64,000 nucleotides of DNA from Emiliania huxleyi CCMP1516. Lineage: Eukaryota; Haptophyta; Isochrysidales; Noelaerhabdaceae. The DNA lies in the NCBI RefSeq assembly GCF_000372725.1, contig NW_005200982.1:689541-753540 (forward strand). The letters are read 5' to 3'. Shown in pieces: positions 38,202 to 49,078 of the stretch. The notes under the pieces were generated by a model. It ran no database searches and was not told the DNA's origin. It worked only from the letters and a program-made list of their open reading frames with translations. Position numbers and translations under genes: made by a program. Numbering within the stretch: position 1 is the first letter of the stretch; each line of letters starts with the position of its first letter.

Positions 38202-39137
38202 CTAGCTCTCCTCCAGCACCTCCTCCACGAGCATCCGATGCGCCTCCTTGTTCAGGATGACGCCCATGTGGTCGGCGTTGGCCACGGTGTGCAGCGCAAA
38301 GCGGCCACGCGTCAGGCTCGCCCAACCGCGCATCTTGGCGCCCGTCTCTCCGGCGGGCGCCTCGCCCGCCGCGGCGAGCGCGACGATCGGGAGGGCGAGC
38401 GGCGGCGGCGAGGGTGGCTCCACGCTGCCGAGCGCGGCGATGATGTCCGCCTCAGCGCAGAGGGCGATTGGCGAGCCGTACAGCTCACGCGCGAGGCCCA
38501 CCGTCTCTATGACGGGCGGAGGCCAAGCCGCCTCGGGCGAGCGGGCGTGCGGCGCGAGCGAGCTCGACCGGTACGCCGCGACGAGCCCGCTGAGGATCGC
38601 CGGCCCGGGCAGCGCCACAAACTCGCCCGCCGAGCAAACGCCCCACACCTCCTGCAGCAGCAGCGACTGAGGCCCATGCGGCGGCCTGCGCGCCACCACA
38701 AGCAGCTTGCGCGCGCGCGGGCCGAGGGCGCGCGCGAGACCGTACGCAGCGACCGCGCCGTGCGAATGGGCGAGCAGCACCACCGGCCGAGCGCTCCCCG
38801 CCGCCTCCTCCACTTGAGCGGCGAGGGCGGCGATGTACTCGTCAAAGGTCTTGCACGCCGGGTGCGAGGTGTGGTGATCGAGGACGAGTGAGTCCTCGAC
38901 GCCGGCCGCCCTGGCCGCGGCAAGCACGCGGCCAAGCAGGCTGCGTCCCTGCGAGGGAGTGAGGCCGGCGGAGTAGAGCGCGACGAGCAGCGGCGAGGGC
39001 GGCAGCACGCCGCCGCCCTCAAAGAAGGTGACCGCCTTGTCGCGGTCCCAGAGCCGCATCCGAGGCAGATCGATGGGGACGTCATCGGCCAACGCGTCCG
39101 CCTGGATCTCCTCGAGCTGCTCCAGGGTGAGCGGCAT
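38202..39137 (-). CDS. Type II thioesterase-like alpha/beta hydrolase
   Basis: A single-exon protein of 311 residues. The nucleophile elbow is VVLLAHSHGAVAAYG (Ala-His-Ser-His-Gly, a variant of GxSxG). A candidate catalytic histidine lies in VANADHMGVILNKEAH near the C-terminus, and an acid in ALCAEADIIAAL. KLLVVARRPPHGP after the elbow fits the lid/strand order of TesA/GrsT-type thioesterases, which clear or release acyl chains from fatty-acid or polyketide carrier proteins. Haptophytes are rich in polyketide synthases, but no carrier protein is nearby, so the substrate is unknown. The start MPLTLEQLEEIQADALADD is an ATG. 37580-38200 shows no other gene. Confidence 0.75.
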   Translation of the reverse strand: MPLTLEQLEEIQADALADDVPIDLPRMRLWDRDKAVTFFEGGGVLPPSPLLVALYSAGLTPSQGRSLLGRVLAAARAAGVEDSLVLDHHTSHPACKTFDEYIAALAAQVEEAAGSARPVVLLAHSHGAVAAYGLARALGPRARKLLVVARRPPHGPQSLLLQEVWGVCSAGEFVALPGPAILSGLVAAYRSSSLAPHARSPEAAWPPPVIETVGLARELYGSPIALCAEADIIAALGSVEPPSPPPLALPIVALAAAGEAPAGETGAKMRGWASLTRGRFALHTVANADHMGVILNKEAHRMLVEEVLEES

Positions 39138-39349
39138 GCTTGGCGCGCAGCTGCGTCAGCGTCGGCACGCGGCGCAGACGGCGAACTGCGCCACGGCTCC
39201 ACGCCCGGACCGGGGAGAAACGAACCACTGGGGCCCCTCCTGGGTTTTGCCCACCCCTCGCACGACCCCGGGCGACAGCGGGGGACCCCGCAGCGGCAAA
39301 CGCCTACTTTTTCACGGCCAAATCACGCTTCGGTGTTGAGTATATACGA

Positions 39350-39740
39350 GCGACCCACCGCGAGGGTTGCTCCTTGGCCTGCACAAGCTTTTCCGGCAAA
39401 CAAAAAGGAAAACAGAGGGTCCCCAGCACTTTGCGTTTCCGGAAATTTCCAGGGGAAACAGAGGGTGTTTGGTGCTCCATTCTGGAAACTCGCGAGTTTC
39501 CCTGAGTCTGAGAGCTGGTCTGGGGCAAAATCTGACGCAAAATTGAGGAAATCGGCACGATACCCAGGCGGTCGCAGGGCATTTTCCAGGTATACCCGGG
39601 GGTTTCCAGGTATACCCGCAAAATACCCGGTATTTTGCCGATTTGGCTGATTTTGGGCCCAAACCAGCCTCAGACTCGGCTCAGAGCCGGAAAATTTGAT
39701 GGTTCCCCGGGAAAAGAGAGAGGAAAAGAGAGGGTGCTGT
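39350..39740 (+). repeat. Dispersed repeat family 1, copy 2
   Basis: GGAAATTTCCAGGGG words, then ATACCCGGTATTTTGCCG and CAGCCTCAGACTCGGCTCAG. Same family as about 290-470 (inverted) and 62565-62780. 39740-40530 contains no supportable gene. Confidence 0.6.
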
Positions 39741-40000
39741 AGAGAAAAAAGGAAAGGAAAAGAGACGGGGTGCGAGAGGAAAAGCTTGTTCAGCCTAAGT
39801 TGCTCCCGACTCTGTCTGGCCTTTTCTGGGTCACGTAGCCACACCTCGCCTCCTTGGTGCGAGTGGCTGCCAGTTCGACTCTGGGGAGGATCGAACCATC
39901 AACATGGTACCTCCGGTGAGATCTCCCAGGTCGACGGCGGTCTGCGAAGATTTGAGTCCCTTCGATCGATAGCAATACCAAACAACTCTAACACTCACAC

Positions 40001-40028
40001 GTTGTTGTTGTTGTTGTTGTTGTTGTTT
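40001..40028 (+). repeat. (GTT)n microsatellite
   Basis: Nine uninterrupted gtt units. A (CT)n microsatellite lies at about 40611-40649, just upstream of the next gene. Confidence 0.85.
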
Positions 40029-40612
40029 GTCCCTTCGTGTGTGAGCTACGAAAAAGATCGAAAATAGTGCCCAAGGTAACCCGGAGGACTCGCGTCCCGG
40101 AACCTCGGCCCCACCACGTACACCCCGCGTTTTGCGCTCTGTGTGCACTTTGACTCTGCCTCTCTGCGCACTGCGGCGCTCTGGTAGAGGTCTGAGTGTG
40201 GTGCTCGGCACTGATGTCCAGCCTGTGCATGTGAGAACTGAGATGTCATGTGAGATGTGTACATCACACTTTAGCGAGGTTACTCCCATAGCCCACGCAA
40301 AAAAGAAAACCTGCCCGGAAACTAAGATGCGCCCTAATAATCGACGACGTCGTCCCGCCAAAGGCATCATCAAGATCATCATCATGGGAGGGCGCTGGCG
40401 CCGCCCCCCACCCCTCGCAGCAACGCAAGGGAGGGATGGGAGGACGGCACGCCGCCACCAAACAGGACAAAGAAAGACGGAAAGAAAACAGACAACCCAA
40501 GGGAGGGATGGGAGACGGCGTGCCGGAGAGAGAGAGAGAATTCTTGATACGAAACCACGACGACACACACCAGTCGACTCGCATCGGTTGCCTCCATGAA
40601 CGGCGGAGCTAT

Positions 40613-40650
<38 letters not shown>

Positions 40651-40711
40651 GGCGTGCCGGGAAAGTCCAACGAGAAAAAAAACAAAGAAAAGAAGGTTTT
40701 TTCGGCGATCG

Positions 40712-41035
40712 ATGCTTCGACTCGGACTCGCTGGGGCCGCGCGCCGTGCGGGCGTCGCGCGCGCCGCGTGCGCCGGGGGGGTCGGGCTTCCAGCCCGGCG
40801 GGGCATGGCGAGCGTCCCGTACGACAAGGTTGTGTGCGAGCGCAAGACCACCGACGACTCGATCAAAAAGTTCTTCCGACTCACGATTGAGTCGACGATT
40901 GTCGCCACCATCATGGCGTTTTGGTGGCGCTCGTCGCACAACGCGGAGAAGGAGAAGATCAACCGGTACTACGCGACCCTGCGCGCCGAGATGGCCGCCG
41001 CCCGCGCCAAGGAGGAGGCGGAGGACGACGAGTAG
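40712..41035 (+). CDS. Small single-pass protein, probable mitochondrial inner-membrane subunit
   Basis: 107 residues in one exon. The leader MLRLGLAGAARRAGVARAAC is Arg/Ala-rich without acidic residues, as in mitochondrial presequences. It is followed by SVPYDKVVCERKTTDDSIKK, a single hydrophobic segment (ESTIVATIMAFWWRSS) and a charged helical tail ending AEMAAARAKEEAEDDE. The size and layout resemble accessory subunits of respiratory complexes (for example small COX or complex I subunits), but no specific family is recognisable. GAGAATTCTTGATAC lies about 170 bp upstream, and a (CT)n tract directly precedes it. Confidence 0.65.
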   Translation: MLRLGLAGAARRAGVARAACAGGVGLPARRGMASVPYDKVVCERKTTDDSIKKFFRLTIESTIVATIMAFWWRSSHNAEKEKINRYYATLRAEMAAARAKEEAEDDE

Positions 41036-41389
41036 TCGTGACCGGGGGGCGTGAGCGGCTTTGCAAATGGGGGAGGGGGGGGAGGGAGCGGTGGGGGGGG
41101 TGGGGGTGGGGGGGTGGGGGGCGGTTGGGGGGGCTGCCACCGCGTCATCCTCGTGGACGCTCGCGCGTGTGCGTCTCCGGCCTGTCGCCCTACCCCCCGG
41201 GCGCGTGTCCCGCTGCGCCGCGGTGCCGGCACGCAGTTTGGCTACTCCTTCTCTATGCCGGGAACGCTTAAAAAGTGAGTGCTCTGTGTCACCTTTTTGG
41301 AGTAGATCGTGCCGACTGCCGCGACAGCGTTTTTCGAACATTTTTTGCACGTCTCACTCGTCTCACCCCGAGCGCGCTGGGCGCTGGCC

Positions 41390-41801
41390 CTTCAGCGATC
41401 AGCCTTCTGGTTCTGGCACCAGCGGGGGAGGCACTCCCAGGCACGAGCGCGCACCGCCGCGCTCCCCCTCCCCCTCCTCGCCGCCTGCCAAATCACCGCG
41501 GCCGTCTGCGCCTGCTTCCGAGTATGACTCCGAGCTCGAATTTTCCGACGCTGAGGCGCGGGATAGGGTGGCAGGGGTTGTACACGACGCAGTGCAGCAG
41601 GCTGTGATGCAATACGGCTATGACGACGAGCTCTACCAGGCATGGAGGGACGGCGAGATAGGCGAAAAGGACTTGCCGGAGGAGGTGATGGCTATGACTT
41701 TGGACCTTTGCGAGAGGTGGCGAGCGGAGCAAGAGCGGTGTAGGCGCGTCCACGCGGCGCAGCGGCTCTCCCGCGACCCCGCTCCCAGGCCCCTCTCGTA
41801 G
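41390..41801 (+). CDS. Hypothetical ORF, probable mobile-element protein fragment
   Basis: The frame from about 41390 reads a Ser/Pro-rich stretch (RSPSPSSPPAKSPRP), then SEYDSELEFSDAEARDRVAG, AVMQYGYDDELYQAWRDGEI and PEEVMAMTLDLCERWRAEQE, ending RDPAPRPLS. The start is not clear. The layout (SPSPxSPPAK, acidic Tyr-containing stretch, helical end) parallels the end of the 54985-55911 protein, and both are followed by a TTTA-tail element. This suggests two members of one repeat family, probably a retroelement. Confidence 0.45.
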
Positions 41802-41900
41802 CCGCAGCCGTAGCCGCAGCCCCAACTCTTGCCGCTCTTCCGTGTCGGGTTGTGACGAGGGGTGAGGGGACACGGATTGAAGATCCCTCACACCAAGATC

Positions 41901-41974
41901 GTGCAGGGCGGGGACACATGTCCCTAAATCCCATCTCGTCTCAGAGTTTGACCGTTTTATTTATTTATTTATTT
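41901..41974 (+). repeat. Recurrent 3' element with TTTA tail, copy 3
   Basis: GTGCAGGGCGGGGACACATG, TCCCTAAATCCCATCTCGTC, TCAGAGTTTGACCG, then TTTTATTTATTTATTTATTT. The most complete copy. 41975-43361 has only short frames (one with a CTNCGKRP stretch near 43015) and a 42748-42760 poly-G; no gene is supportable. Confidence 0.6.
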
Positions 41975-43361
41975 CACCCCCCGCGGCGCACCCCTGCCGG
42001 CCCACGCCTCTCACACGACACACGAGACACGTGTCACAAGTACGCAGACTTGCGGGTCCTTGGGGTAGTGACTTGGACGGATTGTGGAATTTGATATTTG
42101 TGCGTCACCGACACGCGTCGGTCGCGACCTACGCGCCGGCGCTCGGCGCACCCAAGTCCAAGCTGGAGTTGATCGTTGCTTCCCTTTCGCGAGGCGGTGC
42201 GGACTGCCGGAGGCCTCGGTCTCCCCTCTGCCCGTGCGACTTTCGCTAACTCCCGCGAGCGTAGATCGTCTCTCTTCGGCGCGCTCGAGCACGTTTGGCA
42301 CCAAGAGGCTTTGATTCTTACGACCCTCACCCGCCAAGGCAGGTGTGCACTCTGCTAGTACTTGTGTGCTCACACCACTACACTGTGGGGTGTGCCCGAG
42401 CATGATGTATGTGCGCGTCTGTGCATGTGTGGGACAGACGTTGTTGTCCTATCACCTATGCGCGGGGCTTCCCGCGGGGACCGAAGACGTAACAGCAGCA
42501 GCAGCAGCGACACGCGACACGTACGTGGTACGAAAATCGGATTATTAAATCGAGAGGTTGAGGTACGAACCACAGTCGTTTGAGATCGATCGCCACCGAT
42601 CTAGAAGCTCACAAGATGATGCGCATGAACCAACAATCTATACTGAGTACTGTCTACACACGTCACACGTGTGTGTCGGAGTCGGTGTGAGGGTTGCGGT
42701 GTAAGTTGCCTGATAAAGCCGTATATCCCGTAAGTAACCCGTAGGGGGGGGGGGGGGGGGATGGCCTCCTCCGCCCGCCTCTCTGTGTGTGCTCTGAATA
42801 CTTCTGACGAGACGCTACTATGTTCTTGTGGCAAAAATGGGTTCACCCACCTGTAACGTGTAACCTCTGTACATCGAATTCCGCTACACCCTACACGCAC
42901 GCACAAGGTTTTGCCAACCGTGGACCGGGCGCGCCTCGGCCGCCCCATCAAGCCGCCCACGGACAGCCCCCGCGCACGCGCATATCTGCGCAGGTCGGCG
43001 ATCGGGCACGGTCCTTGCACGAACTGCGGCAAACGCCCAATACGAATCGCCCGGCAACGCGCCAACGCCGAGGCCGCGGGAAGACCACCCTTCCGCGCGG
43101 CACTTGAACGGGTAGTCCGCGGGGCCATGGGGGTCAGGGGCGGCTGCCCAGGAGTGCACGCTCGCCCTTAGGCGAACAGGGCCGCGCGCATTTTTCGGAG
43201 GGGGGTTTCGAGGGCGAACATTCACCCGGGACTGGCCCGGGGTTAAGTGAGCGAGATTTTTTCCGCCCAAAGCCGGGAGACCTGTCGCAGTGGGGGGCCG
43301 TGGGAAGGGGGGGGAAATGAAGGGTACTGGTTGTAACCCGCCTCCAGGCACAAAGGGGGGG

Positions 43362-44312
43362 NNNNNNNNNNNNNNNNNNNNNNNNNNNNNNNNNNNNNNN
43401 NNNNNNNNNNNNNNNNNNNNNNNNNNNNNNNNNNNNNNNNNNNNNNNNNNNNNNNNNNNNNNNNNNNNNNNNNNNNNNNNNNNNNNNNNNNNNNNNNNNN
43501 NNNNNNNNNNNNNNNNNNNNNNNNNNNNNNNNNNNNNNNNNNNNNNNNNNNNNNNNNNNNNNNNNNNNNNNNNNNNNNNNNNNNNNNNNNNNNNNNNNNN
43601 NNNNNNNNNNNNNNNNNNNNNNNNNNNNNNNNNNNNNNNNNNNNNNNNNNNNNNNNNNNNNNNNNNNNNNNNNNNNNNNNNNNNNNNNNNNNNNNNNNNN
43701 NNNNNNNNNNNNNNNNNNNNNNNNNNNNNNNNNNNNNNNNNNNNNNNNNNNNNNNNNNNNNNNNNNNNNNNNNNNNNNNNNNNNNNNNNNNNNNNNNNNN
43801 NNNNNNNNNNNNNNNNNNNNNNNNNNNNNNNNNNNNNNNNNNNNNNNNNNNNNNNNNNNNNNNNNNNNNNNNNNNNNNNNNNNNNNNNNNNNNNNNNNNN
43901 NNNNNNNNNNNNNNNNNNNNNNNNNNNNNNNNNNNNNNNNNNNNNNNNNNNNNNNNNNNNNNNNNNNNNNNNNNNNNNNNNNNNNNNNNNNNNNNNNNNN
44001 NNNNNNNNNNNNNNNNNNNNNNNNNNNNNNNNNNNNNNNNNNNNNNNNNNNNNNNNNNNNNNNNNNNNNNNNNNNNNNNNNNNNNNNNNNNNNNNNNNNN
44101 NNNNNNNNNNNNNNNNNNNNNNNNNNNNNNNNNNNNNNNNNNNNNNNNNNNNNNNNNNNNNNNNNNNNNNNNNNNNNNNNNNNNNNNNNNNNNNNNNNNN
44201 NNNNNNNNNNNNNNNNNNNNNNNNNNNNNNNNNNNNNNNNNNNNNNNNNNNNNNNNNNNNNNNNNNNNNNNNNNNNNNNNNNNNNNNNNNNNNNNNNNNN
44301 NNNNNNNNNNNN
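43362..44312. other. Assembly gap (951 Ns)
   Basis: A run of N flanked by G-rich sequence of low apparent quality. Reading frames reported across it are not real. It probably hides the 3' part of the V-ATPase subunit E gene. Confidence 0.99.
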
Positions 44313-44452
44313 GGGGGGGGGGGGGAGGTGGGATGGGGTGGGGGGTTCTTGTGTTCCGCAAACGTGCGAGGGGTTCGGAAAGGCGGATGGGAGAGTGAGC
44401 GGCCGAGCACGACGTGCACGACGCCACTCTGGCTAGCGACACTCCCCCAGAC

Positions 44453-44962
44453 CTCGTTCGACTGCGAGATCCGCTTCTGAACCTCGATCTGCTTCTCCTT
44501 GCGCTCGTACTCTGCGCGGATCTTTGCCTTCTCCGCCTAGAGAGGTGGCGGAGAGGGTGGCAAGGGTTGGCGGCGGCGGCGGCTGCGGGGGGTGAAGCCG
44601 GCGGCGACGGCGACTGCGCAGGAGGATGGCCCGCATGTGACGGACGGCGACGGCGCCTCCCCCGAGCAAGGGGCATCTAGCGGCTCTGGGCAGTGTGCAG
44701 TGGCCGATTGGGCCCGCGTCTGGCTCTGGGTAGGTGTAGCTCGGAGGCGTCCGCACACCTCGACCATCCGCAGCTTCTCAATGTTGAACTCCTCGTCCGC
44801 CTAAGGGGGATGGGTTCCGAGCAGGTTGCGGGGGCGTTCCGCCTTTTTGGTCCTCAACTGCTCGCCCGCCTTGAGCTTGATCTCGGAGGCCTTCTCCGCC
44901 GCCTCCTGGTGGATGAACTGCTGCATCTGCTTGATTTGCTGGTTGATCTCCACGTCGTTCAT
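44453..44962 (-). CDS. ATP6V1E: V-type H+-ATPase subunit E, 5' part (gene runs into the assembly gap)
   Basis: Three exons (44962-44870, 44800-44759, 44536-44453) encode the first 73 residues. They read MNDVEINQQIKQMQQFIHQE, then ADEEFNIEKLRMVE, then AEKAKIRAEYERKEKQIEVQ and KRISQSNE, an almost family-perfect N-terminal helix. Subunit E is a peripheral stalk of the V1 sector that holds the catalytic head of the vacuolar proton pump. In coccolithophores V-ATPase also acidifies and supplies vesicles, but that link is not shown here. The next donor (GTCTGG at 44452) leads towards the gap, where the remaining two thirds must lie. Intron 1 starts GCGGGCGAGCAGTT and exon 2 starts GCGGACGAGGAGTT, another edge duplication with a GC donor. 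Confidence 0.9.
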
Positions 44963-45386
44963 CTTTGAGGCTGGGGTGGAAGGAGTCGAAAGAGCAACGA
45001 GGGGACCTGCGTGCAAAGTATGTGTATGTTAAATGAGGAGCAGAGAGGTGGAGGGGGAGAAGGGGGCGGCGGAGGAGGAGAAGCGGGGATGATAACAAGC
45101 CCCGCCACGGCGGCAGCGGCGGCGGCGGCGGCGGCGGCGGTTGTGGCTACACGGCGGATGAAGATTCACTGGTGAAGCGTTTGGTGCAAAACGCCCCGCC
45201 GTCGATTGACGCCGTGTGTGGCTGGGCGTCATGGAGCGGCGGGGCGGCGGGGCGGCGGGTGGTGGGGTCGGCTTCGCGCGTGCTACGAGGGGGCGCGGCT
45301 GTGCCGGTGCGCGCGCAGGGGCGCCGGGGGCAGGGAGCTGTGCACCGCGACACAGGTATCGACGCGGGGGAATTCTTTTTCACTTG

Positions 45387-45527
45387 AGCACTTGAGCACT
45401 GGATAGGGTCGATTCCGCATGGTACGGGACCCCTCGATCGTCTCGCCCTCCCTCGCTGGTGTGCTCATTGGGGGGGGGGTCATAACAAACACGGTACAGA
45501 TCGAGGTGCACGCTGCCGAATCTTTTC
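45387..45527 (+). repeat. Dispersed repeat family 6, copy 3
   Basis: CTTGAGCACTTGAGCACTGG, then GGTCGATTCCGCATGGTACG and ATAACAAACACGGTACAGAT. Matches 34535-34742 and 31793-31996 (inverted). 44963-46261 otherwise shows no supportable gene. Confidence 0.65.
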
Positions 45528-46261
45528 ACTCGAGTAGGGGGGCGTTCTTTCTGCGGCTGCTAGGGGAAACCCAAAGCGCGGAGCCCCCTCGGAGACCCGT
45601 GTTTACTTTATGGTTCCCTGCGAACGCGCACCCCCCAGGGTAGGGCTCTCTAGCCCGTAACCCGATACCGATCATCTGGCCCGCCCGCTCGGTTGGCTGC
45701 GCTTCTTTTCTTTCTTAGCTCCCCTGCGAGTTTGAAAGGGGCGACGGACGCTTGCGTCCTAGCCTCCAACAACGCCTCCCCGGCGCAGAGGCCCCCCCGG
45801 AGGGATGCACAACGGCTCCACGCCACGCCGCTTGCGGCGGTCCTCTTCCCAGCTCCGCTGAGGCCCGTGCGTTATTTTTTCCAGCCAGAGATACGACCCG
45901 GTCACACGGGGCAACGTGTGTTTTCAGATCTCGAGCATCGTCCACTTTACCCGAATCCCCGCAACACCAGCCAGCCGGCAGTCCGAGAAGGCGGGCCGCG
46001 ACTCCTCCTCCGTCCGCTTCCACAAGCCACTGCGCGGAGTGTCGTCCTCGAGCTCTATCCCCGCCGCCGCCCTGTTGCCGCGGATGGCTTCAACGTGCGC
46101 AAGCGCGACGACTCCACTCTTCGTCAGTCAGGCTGTTCTTGTCGGCACTTGGAGCACTTGGAGTGCAGTCGGTAACCTCACATCCATCGGCGATCGATTA
46201 TTTTTTCGCGATACAAGGCACGCGAAAAGGAGAGTTCTGTCATCTGTGTACGTATTTGCAT

Positions 46262-49078
46262 ATGGGCTCCAATGCCTCCGCCTCCCAGGCCATGGAGCTC
46301 GAGGAGGTTGCCCGCATGCTCTCGCCGTGCGGCTTCGACGTGATCATCGTCTGCTGCTCGAACCAGGCCGCCGAGAACTACTGGCAGGCGCGGCTCGAGC
46401 AGACCGTCGTGCAGGTGACAGGCACAAATGCAAAGGTGGTCGCGGTGCACGAGGACTGGAACGGCGGCGCAGGCAACGGGCTGGGCACGCTGTACGCCTA
46501 CCAGAAGGCGCGCGACAAGGCGAGCCGCGACGGATTTGACCTCGACGCCAAGCTCTCAGGCGGCGCCTCGGTTGCGCTTTTCCACACCGCTGGCAAGGGC
46601 ACGCGGCTCGCGCCGCTGCCGGGCGCGGAGAACAACAACAAGCCGGGCGTGAAGCTACCCTCGCTCCTCGAGGTGGGCGGCGCCGCGCAGCCCCTCACTG
46701 TCCTCGAGGCGGTGATGCGCCAGACGTCGTCGTACGCGCCGTTGCGCGGCGGCCGCATCTCGGTCTTTTGGGGCGACCAAGTCTTTGTGCCGTCGGCGGG
46801 GATACAGCCGTCGACGCACCCGGCGGATATCCTGGCGGCGCTGCGGCCCATGCCAAGCAAGGCCGAGTGGGAGGCGGGGCAGCTGCACCAGTACGGCCTC
46901 ATCGCCGTTGGCACGGCCGGCGACGCGACTCAGCTCGAAAAGGCGCTGCCGCCCGAGACGCTCCCGAGACGCTTCCGAGACACTTCCGAGACACATCCGG
47001 GACACTTCCGGGACACTTCCGGGACACATCCGGGACACTTCCGGGACACTTCCGAGACCGTTGCAGATCCCGCACTCGCCAGCGACTCGCACGGCTACAC
47101 GTACGCTCCGTCCGTTGAGCGCACCTCACGCCCCGTTCGCTTCTCGCCCTCCCCGCTGGACCGACATGTCCACATGTCCTCCACCTGCCAAACGGACGCG
47201 GCAGCACCTCCCAGACCCCCTCACAGCTGCTTGGGCGCAAAGAGCGGCATGTGGCGTAGCGGTCCCCGGTCCGCTGGCCCGAACGCCGCCGCCCCGTCCG
47301 CCGCGACAGGTGGACTACGACACGGCGAAGGCGTACTTGCCGCCGGACGTCGAGCGTGTCGGAACATCGCTCGGCTCCTTCTCCCTCTCCGCAGCGCTGC
47401 TCGCCGCCCTGATGGCACTCGCACAGCCGAGAGACATGGATGCAGCCGAGAGACAGCCGAGAGACAGCCAAGAGACAGCCGAGAGACAGCCGAGAGACAG
47501 CCGAGAGACAGCCGAGAGACAGCCGGGACACATGGCCGAGATGAGAGACAGCCGAGAGACAGCCGAGAGACAGCCGAGAGACAGCCGAGAGACAGCCGAG
47601 AGACAGCCGGGAGACATGGATGCAGCCGAGAGACAGCCGAGAGACAGCCGAGAGACAGCCGAGAGACAGCCGAGAGACAGCCGAGAGACAGCCGGGACAC
47701 ATGGCCGAGAGGAGAGACAGCCGAGAGACAGCCGAGAGACAGCCGAGAGACAGCCGGGACACATGGCCGAGAGGAGAGAGAGGCGAGAGACATGGCCCTT
47801 CTCCCTCTCCGCCGCGCTGCTCGCCGCCGATGGATCGCCGCCCCCCCTCCCTCCACCCTTTCCGCCACCACCTCCGTCTCCTCCACCTTCTCCACCACCA
47901 CCGAGCCCGCCGCCTCCGAGCTCACCCCCCCCCGGTCCCGAGGCAGTGCCGCAAGCGCCCAGCCACACTAACCACACTATCAGCCCCCGTCCCCACTATC
48001 AGGCCGAGTTTGCGCCCGAGCTCGCCGCCAAGTGCGCCTGCCTCGACTCGGACCCGCACTTTTGGATGCCGCTCACCCTCCAAAAGGAGGACTACCTCGC
48101 GGTGATGGGCAAGAAGGGGACCCCGGCCGATGAGGCGGCGGCGCACTACGCGCGGATGGCCGCTTTCGCCGCCAAGTTTGCGCCGGGTGGCGGGGGGATC
48201 CTCGGCTGCGTCGATGTGGGCGCAAAGGCGCTCTGGTGGGACTATGGACGCCTCGAGCTCTACCAGACAAACAACCTGCACGCGGCCGAGGAGGGCCCTT
48301 CGCCGCACGCACTCCGCACCTTCCTCAAGCTGCAGCCGCAAGGCGCGCCCGAGTCGGACGCGTCTGGACGGCAGCAGCGCAACCAGCTCGGCGCCGGCCT
48401 GACCGTGCACCCCTCGGCGGTGGTACTCAACTGCCGGATCGGCTCGGGCACGATCGGGCGCGAGAGTGCGCCTGCGCCCGCACCCTCCTCGCCCGCACCC
48501 TCATCGCCCGTACCTGCGTTAGGGCCGGCTGCGTGCTTGTCAACGTGACGGCGCCCGAGGTGGAGGTGGAGGCCGCCATCCTGATGAGCGTGACCAGCGC
48601 CGGCCCTGTGCGTGGCAAGCGAGGCGTCCTCTACAACGTCGTGCACGAGGGGTCGGAGCCGCTCTCCGCCGACGCCGTGCGCGCCGACGTCTTCCAGCCC
48701 GGCGGCAAGCAGGCAGCCTCTCCACCCCTGCAGCCTCTCCTCCCCTGCAGCGCCTCCTCCCCTGCAGCGCCTCCTCCTGCCCCTACAAGAGTGAAAGAGC
48801 CGGCAGGAGGTCGGAGTCTAGTCCAGATGGAGCCGAGATCGAAGTAGGGGCGTGGTGTGCTCCAGTCCCCCCCCCCCCCCCCCCAGATTGTGGTCTCATC
48901 GAGCATCGAGACGGACGGCGGAAAGGCGTGGAAGGTCACGCTGCCCGAGAACGCCTTTTCGTTCGAGGAGGTCTACAAGCAGAACCAGAAGCTCGACGTG
49001 AGCGAGTGCCAGGCCTTGGGCGCCGCCGCACACAAGCGCGTGGCGCAGGCGCTCGAGACGCTCGAGAGGCTCCCCTGA
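46262..49078 (+). CDS. NDP-sugar pyrophosphorylase-like nucleotidyltransferase
   Basis: Five exons (46262-about 46947, 47310-about 47412, 48003-48457, 48523-48712, 48887-49078). Exon 1 holds a nucleotidyltransferase core: VVAVHEDWNGGAGNGLGTLY, ALFHTAGKGTRLAPLPGAEN and NNKPGVKLPSLLEVGG, with a GKGTRL loop where nucleotide is bound. The middle exons read VDYDTAKAYLPPDVERVGTS and LDSDPHFWMPLTLQKEDYL. The end has a short left-handed beta-helix-like repeat (LTVHPSAVVLNCRIGSGTIG, then AGCVLVNVTAPEVEVEAAIL). It should join a sugar-1-phosphate to a nucleotide; the substrate is not evident. Introns 1 and 2 are 11-bp minisatellites (ccgggacactt; agccgagagac). CTTCTCCCTCTCCGC.GCGCT at 47380 and 47804 is an edge duplication. 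The last two introns have GC donors. Confidence 0.78.
46948..48002 (+). repeat. Minisatellite introns of the NDP-sugar enzyme gene
   Basis: About 46960-47060: 11-bp acacttccggg units. About 47440-47790: about 30 copies of an 11-bp agccgagagac unit interrupted by CATGGATGCAGCC and CATGGCCGAGA. Exon 2 (VDYDTAKAYL) lies between them; its 3' edge is duplicated at 47800-47835. Confidence 0.75.

Noticed and set aside
39855-39990. Possible tRNA or tRNA-derived element (GTTCGACTC and GGTTCGATCC words)
   Set aside because: Only a T-arm-like word is present; no matching acceptor, D or anticodon arms could be drawn on either strand.
43290-44480. Frames of about 400-500 codons across the gap
   Set aside because: They consist of undetermined bases read as X; not real.
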